DNA from: PWHG01 sp964406935
GTDB lineage: Bacteria > Patescibacteriota > Patescibacteriia > Patescibacteriales > UBA12465
Length of the DNA stretch: 7,785 nucleotides
NCBI GenBank assembly: GCA_964406935.1
Contig: CAYOTM010000027.1
Span: forward strand, 1 to 7,785
Direction: 5' to 3'
Part shown: piece by piece, positions 4,634 to 7,785 of the stretch
Position numbering within the stretch: the first letter of the stretch is position 1
Layout of the letters: each line of letters begins with the position of its first letter
Notes under the pieces: generated by a model
Told to the model about the DNA's origin: nothing
What the model saw: the letters and a program-made list of their open reading frames with translations, nothing else
Database searches by the model: none
Translations under genes and position numbers: made by a program

Positions 4634-4996
4634 ATGGCAGAAAAACTTGATCCAAATGCCGTTATGCGGCTAATTGACAGAGTCGGACCATTTTTTGGTT
4701 GTGATAATACATACTTCCCAACGTTTCCTCCAGACAGGGAAGATGTGTGTGTGGTTGTCCGCCTGGCAGAGGATGGCCGTGATTACGGCTATGATACCGC
4801 CTACGCCGTCTGGCTTGAAGACGGAAACATGAAATACAAAGAATTGATTAACACCAAAAACACTAAGGATTATCTTAGCGTTAACTCTGTCACTATTCTG
4901 CCTGATGGCAGTCTTAAAGTGAACTTTGGGAGCGCTGGCATGTTCAGTGGTACCCCCTGGAGCGAGTCTGTGAAGTTCAATTTTGCAAAAAAATAA
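4634..4996 (+). CDS. Hypothetical protein of unknown family (120 aa)
   Basis: I do not recognise the family. The protein is soluble, acidic and rich in aromatic residues, with no signal peptide or membrane segment. Residues 36-75 (VCVVVRLAEDG to MKYKELI) and 82-118 (SVNSVTILPDG to SVKFNFAKK) alternate in a beta-strand pattern, suggesting a small beta sandwich or beta barrel (inferred). Two cysteines, C23 and C38. Codon use is visibly richer in G and C at third positions than in the genes on either side. With its own consensus promoter and terminator it forms a self-contained cassette between two other units, which hints at acquisition by transfer or at selection for high expression. ATG 4634 is the first in the frame after the promoter. 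Confidence 0.75.
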   Translation: MAEKLDPNAVMRLIDRVGPFFGCDNTYFPTFPPDREDVCVVVRLAEDGRDYGYDTAYAVWLEDGNMKYKELINTKNTKDYLSVNSVTILPDGSLKVNFGSAGMFSGTPWSESVKFNFAKK

Positions 4997-5015
4997 TTTT
5001 TTAAACAACACTTAT

Positions 5016-5043
5016 AACGGGAACCTAAGGATTCCCGTTTTTT
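5016..5043 (+). terminator. Terminator after the 120-aa gene
   Basis: Stem AACGGGAA (5016-5023) / TTCCCGTT (5032-5039), with inner CC/GG pairs around a TAA loop and one bulged A, followed by a T-run to 5043. It lies 20 bp after the stop. Confidence 0.8.
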
Positions 5044-5091
5044 ATTAAATCTCAGAAGTCTTTATTAAATCTTTATTTCCCTATTTTTTTC

Positions 5092-5100
5092 TGCTATAAT
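5092..5100 (+). promoter_or_regulatory. Extended -10 promoter of the membrane protein / YbjQ pair
   Basis: TGCTATAAT (5092-5100) is an extended -10 element; the same nonamer is in the 4582-4590 promoter. The -35 region is weak (TTTATT at 5072-5077, 17-bp spacing). Because this box overlaps the ATG at 5099, transcription should begin near 5107 and translation at the next ATG, 5126. Confidence 0.55.
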
Positions 5101-5125
5101 GGCAATAAGTTTTACAATAAATTAT

Positions 5126-5329
5126 ATGAGTAAATTAAGTCGTTATATTACTGGCGGGGTGGCGATTGCCTTAGCCTTTTGGTTTATTATTTTTTTAGGA
5201 ATTATAAATATTCCAGGAGTTGATCTTTTTACTATCTTAATTGGTCTCTTCTTTTTAATTATTGGGATATTTATTATTTTTAATGATCAAGAAGACGATA
5301 TTGAGGAAATTAAAAAACAAGAAGATTAA
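5126..5329 (+). CDS. Small two-helix membrane protein (67 aa)
   Basis: No family is recognised. Two hydrophobic segments are clear: residues about 8-28 (ITGGVAIALAFWFIIFLGII) and 33-52 (DLFTILIGLFFLIIGIFIIF), joined by a short NIPGV turn. A strongly acidic tail follows at 54-67 (DQEDDIEEIKKQED). With basic residues at the N-terminus and a two-pass hairpin, both ends should face the cytoplasm. The start is placed at ATG 5126 rather than the in-frame ATG at 5099, because the latter overlaps the -10 box of the only promoter in sight. It lies 17 bp upstream of the YbjQ gene and is probably cotranscribed with it. It may be a membrane anchor or partner for that protein (inference). Confidence 0.75.
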   Translation: MSKLSRYITGGVAIALAFWFIIFLGIINIPGVDLFTILIGLFFLIIGIFIIFNDQEDDIEEIKKQED

Positions 5330-5346
5330 ATATTAATGATAAATTT

Positions 5347-5670
5347 ATGAGCAAATTGATTATTACTACTGGCTTTCAAGTGCCAGGCAAGGAAATTAGT
5401 GAAATTTTAGGGGTGGCTCGAGGGAGCACAGTTAGGGCTCGCAATATTGGTCGCGATATTGGTGCCGGCCTGCGTAATATTATTGGCGGCGAAGTGAAAA
5501 CTTATACGGAAATGACCAAACAAGCTCGTGATGAAGCTTATAACCGGATGGTTAATGAAGCGATTGATTTGGGAGCGGAAGCAATTATTGGAGTAAGATT
5601 TACCACTTCAATGGTGATGGCTGGCGCTTCTGAGATGCTGGCTTACGGAACAGCTGTTAAGTTGAAGTAA
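5347..5670 (+). CDS. YbjQ family (UPF0145, heavy-metal-binding domain) protein
   Basis: Recognisable from end to end as YbjQ/UPF0145: N-terminal ITTGFQVPGKEISEILGVARGSTV (about 5-29), RNIGRDIGAGLRNIIGGEVKTYTEM (32-56), ARDEAYNRMVNEAIDLGAEAIIGVRF (60-85) and the closing AYGTAVKLK. At 107 residues it is the usual full length. Members of this family form pentameric rings; a heavy-metal-binding role is annotated but weakly supported, and no cysteine or histidine is present in this copy, so metal binding through such residues is unlikely here. It is soluble and cytoplasmic. ATG 5347 follows AAATTT without a Shine-Dalgarno, 17 bp after the membrane protein gene. A terminator follows. Confidence 0.92.
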   Translation: MSKLIITTGFQVPGKEISEILGVARGSTVRARNIGRDIGAGLRNIIGGEVKTYTEMTKQARDEAYNRMVNEAIDLGAEAIIGVRFTTSMVMAGASEMLAYGTAVKLK

Positions 5671-5690
5671 GAAAATTTTTAGAAAACTGA

Positions 5691-5720
5691 TAAAAAACGA
5701 GTTAATTGCTCATTTTTTTA
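5691..5720. terminator. Probable terminator after the YbjQ gene
   Basis: Stem TAAAAAA-C-GAG (5691-5701) / CTC-A-TTTTTTT (5709-5719) with one C/A mismatch and a 7-nt loop TTAATTG. The GC content of the stem is low, so it may be weak. Confidence 0.55.
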
Positions 5721-5755
5721 TTTAATTTTAGAGAAATACACCGCTTAATTTTTAA

Positions 5756-5784
5756 TAGACAATTATTTAAAAAAGTATTAAAAT
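5756..5784 (+). promoter_or_regulatory. Possible promoter of capA, predicting a leaderless mRNA
   Basis: TAGACA (5756-5761), 17-bp spacer, TAAAAT (5779-5784), each matching five of six consensus bases. The expected start point, about 7 nt after the -10 box, falls on or beside the ATG at 5791, so the mRNA may have no leader. Confidence 0.4.
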
Positions 5785-5790
5785 TAAATA

Positions 5791-6918
5791 ATGCCAAAAT
5801 TTAATTATCGTCAAATCTTCATTTTAGTAATTATTTTAATTATCGCTAGTGGTGGCCTATTTTTTAGTTGGTCTCAAATATTTACTGGTCGCCTGCAGTC
5901 ACCGGCTGATTTGCTAGTTTTATCTAATAAAACCACTGTCCCAAGTGATAGATCAGATTCTTTAGATAATTATTCTGAAGACTGGTCTGACAAGGATTTT
6001 ACGGAAACCCTGCCGATTAATCAACCGCCAATTAAATTATTATTTTTTGGCGATTTAATGCTTGATCGTCATGTGGGAGAAAAAATCGCCCGTGATGGAT
6101 TGGATAATTTATTTCAACTCTTATTAGACCAAGATTTCACTAATGGCTATGATTTGGTACTGGCTAATTTAGAAGGAGCGGTTAGCAATCAGGGAGCTCA
6201 CTATTTGCCAGCTAATTTATATGATTTTGCTTTTTCCCCAGAAATAATTGAGCAGTTAAAAAATTATAACTTTAATTTTTTTCTCCTGGCCAATAATCAT
6301 TTAGCTGATCAGGGACGGCAGGGAATTATCGAAACTTATCAAAATTTAAGTGACCTTGGTTTTTCTTATGTTGGTTGTCAGGATGCTTATTTGTCGCCGA
6401 GCTCTGATTTTCCGGTAATTAATTTAGCGGCCAATAATTCACCGCCAGTCCTAACTGAGGATGATTGCTCTTTAGTAATTTTAGAGATCAATAATCAGCG
6501 TTTAGCGATATTAGCTTTTAGTATTGTTTATAAAAATATTTCCGAGGATAAAATTTTAGAAAAAATTAGGCTAGCCAAAGAAGAGGTTGATTGGTTAATT
6601 GTTAGTCCTCATTGGGGAATTGAATATCAAGCAATCGCTAGTCAGAGCCAGAGTAATTTAGCCAAAAAAATGATTGCCGCCGGGGCTGATGCGATTATTG
6701 GCCACCATCCTCACGTTATTCAAAATTACGAAACTTATCAAGAGAAACCAATTTTTTATTCCTTAGGTAATTTTATTTTTGATCAATATTTTTCTCCAGA
6801 AACTCAGGAGGGTTTAGCAGTTGCTCTTAATTTATTTAGTACTGGAGAAATTTCCTGGAAGGTTTATCAACTAAAAACCCTTGGTAGCCGCTTAACCGAA
6901 ATCAACCCTTGGCCCTAA
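5791..6918 (+). CDS. CapA family membrane-anchored metallophosphoesterase-like protein
   Basis: A 375-residue protein with one N-terminal transmembrane segment at about 9-25, a low-complexity Ser/Asp-rich linker (26-80), and a CapA/PGA_cap domain from about 81 to 350. The metal-site motifs of the calcineurin-like fold are present in order: FFGDLMLDRHV (85-95), LANLEGAV (124-131), LLANNHLADQG (165-175), VSPHWGIEY (271-279), GHHPHVIQNYE (304-314) and FYSLGNFIFDQ (322-332). Relatives include CapA/PgsA of capsule poly-gamma-glutamate synthesis, but most such stand-alone proteins have no proven substrate and no other capsule genes are near. It is anchored with the domain outside the cytoplasm. The ATG at 5791 has no Shine-Dalgarno. 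The chain ends cleanly after the domain; the gene faces a convergent GH130 gene across a shared terminator. Confidence 0.92.
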   Translation: MPKFNYRQIFILVIILIIASGGLFFSWSQIFTGRLQSPADLLVLSNKTTVPSDRSDSLDNYSEDWSDKDFTETLPINQPPIKLLFFGDLMLDRHVGEKIARDGLDNLFQLLLDQDFTNGYDLVLANLEGAVSNQGAHYLPANLYDFAFSPEIIEQLKNYNFNFFLLANNHLADQGRQGIIETYQNLSDLGFSYVGCQDAYLSPSSDFPVINLAANNSPPVLTEDDCSLVILEINNQRLAILAFSIVYKNISEDKILEKIRLAKEEVDWLIVSPHWGIEYQAIASQSQSNLAKKMIAAGADAIIGHHPHVIQNYETYQEKPIFYSLGNFIFDQYFSPETQEGLAVALNLFSTGEISWKVYQLKTLGSRLTEINPWP

Positions 6919-6944
6919 TTTTTTTAAAAAACAATTTAATTATT

Positions 6945-6978
6945 AAAAAAAGACTATCGTCGTGATAGTCTTTTTTTT
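6945..6978. terminator. Bidirectional terminator between capA and the GH130 gene
   Basis: Perfect 14-bp stem, AAAAAAAGACTATC (6945-6958) / GATAGTCTTTTTTT (6964-6977), loop GTCGT. The A-run on one side and the T-run on the other give a U-tract in both directions, fitting two convergent genes that end at 6918 and 6990. Confidence 0.9.
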
Positions 6979-6989
6979 AAGCTATTTTA

Positions 6990-7785
6990 TTATTTTTCTA
7001 GTAGGGCCTTCATTATATTGGCTAGTGAAATTGAAGCTACGCCAACGACTGAATCTGCTCCGCCATAATAAATAATTATTTTTTGTTTATCTTTAACCAC
7101 TCCACAAGGGAAGACGACGTTTCTCACTTGTCCCTCTTCTTCATAATTCATTTGGGGCGATAATAAGGGGCTAAGAGTGCGGGCTAAAACTTTTCGGGGG
7201 TTATGAGCATCAAGCAAGGCGGCGCCTACCCGATAATGACGACTTGTAGATGAGATACCGTGGTAAATTAATAACCAGCCCTCCTTTATTTTAATTGGTG
7301 AGGCAGCCGCTCCAATTTTTAAAGAATCCCAACGGCCCGGGCGGGGAGAAAATAAAACCTTACCTCCTAAAAACTTATTTTTAAAATTTAAATCACTAAA
7401 GAAATCAATCCAAATATCTTTATTGTTAGGGCGATGAAGAAGAACATACTTGCCCTTAACCTTTTCTGGAAAAATTACACAATTTTTATTTTCAACATTA
7501 GGGGGGCTAATTAAAATTGGTTTTGCCCAGTTCCACTCGTGATTTAAAAAGTCAGTTGGTTTAATTGAGGTTAGGGCAACTCGGGGAGTAATTCCGTTAT
7601 AAGCGGTATAGGTCATGTAGAGAAGATTGCCAATTTTAACAATTCGGGCATCTTCGCAACCAGATAAATCAGGTCCCTTTTCAAAATCTTCCCGGGGAGT
7701 ATAGACTGGATAATTTAAGCGTTTATCAATTTTAAAACCATCTTTACTGGAGGCATAACCGACCACCGAAACATTTTCATTGGAC
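6990..7785 (-). CDS. GH130 family glycoside phosphorylase/hydrolase (5' end outside the window)
   Basis: The frame is open to the window's right edge (first complete codon 7784-7782) and reads SNENVSVVGYASSKDG, so the true start lies beyond the window; the GTG at 7766 is not a credible start. At least 264 residues are visible. Hallmarks of the five-bladed propeller family GH130 are seen: VGYASSKDG, the GCEDARI motif carrying the predicted catalytic aspartate (codons at 7661-7641), LLHRP, WLLIYHG (around 7257-7265), VVFPCGVV and the terminal YYGGAD. GH130 enzymes act on beta-mannosides, most as phosphorylases releasing mannose 1-phosphate; the exact substrate cannot be read from this part. The C-terminus is complete. 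It is probably cytoplasmic, although the N-terminus is unseen. No partner gene is visible on this strand. Confidence 0.92.
   Translation of the reverse strand, partial: SNENVSVVGYASSKDGFKIDKRLNYPVYTPREDFEKGPDLSGCEDARIVKIGNLLYMTYTAYNGITPRVALTSIKPTDFLNHEWNWAKPILISPPNVENKNCVIFPEKVKGKYVLLHRPNNKDIWIDFFSDLNFKNKFLGGKVLFSPRPGRWDSLKIGAAASPIKIKEGWLLIYHGISSTSRHYRVGAALLDAHNPRKVLARTLSPLLSPQMNYEEEGQVRNVVFPCGVVKDKQKIIIYYGGADSVVGVASISLANIMKALLEK

Noticed and set aside
4670..5011. Minus-strand reading frame of 113 codons opposite the 120-aa gene
   Set aside because: It runs through the terminator side, has no promoter, and the plus-strand gene has consensus promoter, start and terminator; the richer GC of this gene explains the long opposite frame.
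5099..5125. ATG at 5099 as start of the membrane protein
   Set aside because: It overlaps the TATAAT box of the extended -10 promoter, so the mRNA would start after it; ATG 5126 fits.
7764..7766. GTG at 7766 as start of the GH130 gene
   Set aside because: Family-like sequence continues upstream in frame to the window edge, so the gene is simply cut by the window.
1..7785. CRISPR array, insertion sequence, integrase or phage genes
   Set aside because: No regularly spaced repeats, no transposase or integrase frame and no terminal inverted repeats were seen.

Overview
The window looks like a piece of a low-GC bacterial chromosome, most likely from the Candidate Phyla Radiation (Patescibacteria, Parcubacteria-like). 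This is an inference from very AT-rich DNA, small genes, mostly missing Shine-Dalgarno sequences, T-rich intrinsic terminators after nearly every unit, and gene content (DUF5320, DUF134, CapA, GH130) typical of such genomes. TAA is the usual stop and TGA is used once as a stop, so nothing suggests the UGA-Gly code of some CPR lineages.

Positions 1-2300 look like an eroding accessory region. It opens with 492 bases holding no gene but three tandem terminator-like hairpins. Next comes a chimeric gene whose first ~90 codons are the C-terminal end of a family 9 glycosyltransferase and whose remainder is a THUMP-type (Trm14/TrmN-like) RNA methyltransferase. A DUF6165-like gene converges on it from the minus strand; its reading frame continues upstream through a stop codon, suggesting decay. 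Both fragments recall a lost surface-glycan locus.

Positions 2361-3034 hold the least expected element: two terminators, a strong promoter, and a ~150-nt RNA that folds on paper into a closing stem, a central bubble and a long terminal arm, very much like 6S RNA, followed by its own terminator. Downstream is a 58-codon orphan gene with the only canonical Shine-Dalgarno in the window.

Positions 3048-4537 are a compact operon: DUF5320 protein, DUF134 helix-turn-helix protein, and a Prx6-type peroxiredoxin with the three-cysteine layout of archaeal thioredoxin peroxidases. The promoter's -10 box sits inside a near-perfect 22-bp palindrome, the obvious candidate operator for the DUF134 protein. 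I infer an autoregulated redox or metal-responsive peroxide defence unit.

Positions 4562-5043 are a self-contained cassette (consensus promoter, one 120-codon gene with clearly higher GC than its neighbours, terminator). Positions 5092-5720 carry a two-helix membrane protein followed by a YbjQ (UPF0145) protein. Positions 5756-6978 encode a membrane-anchored CapA-type metallophosphoesterase, possibly on a leaderless mRNA. A shared bidirectional terminator separates it from a GH130 glycoside phosphorylase gene on the minus strand that runs off the right end of the window.
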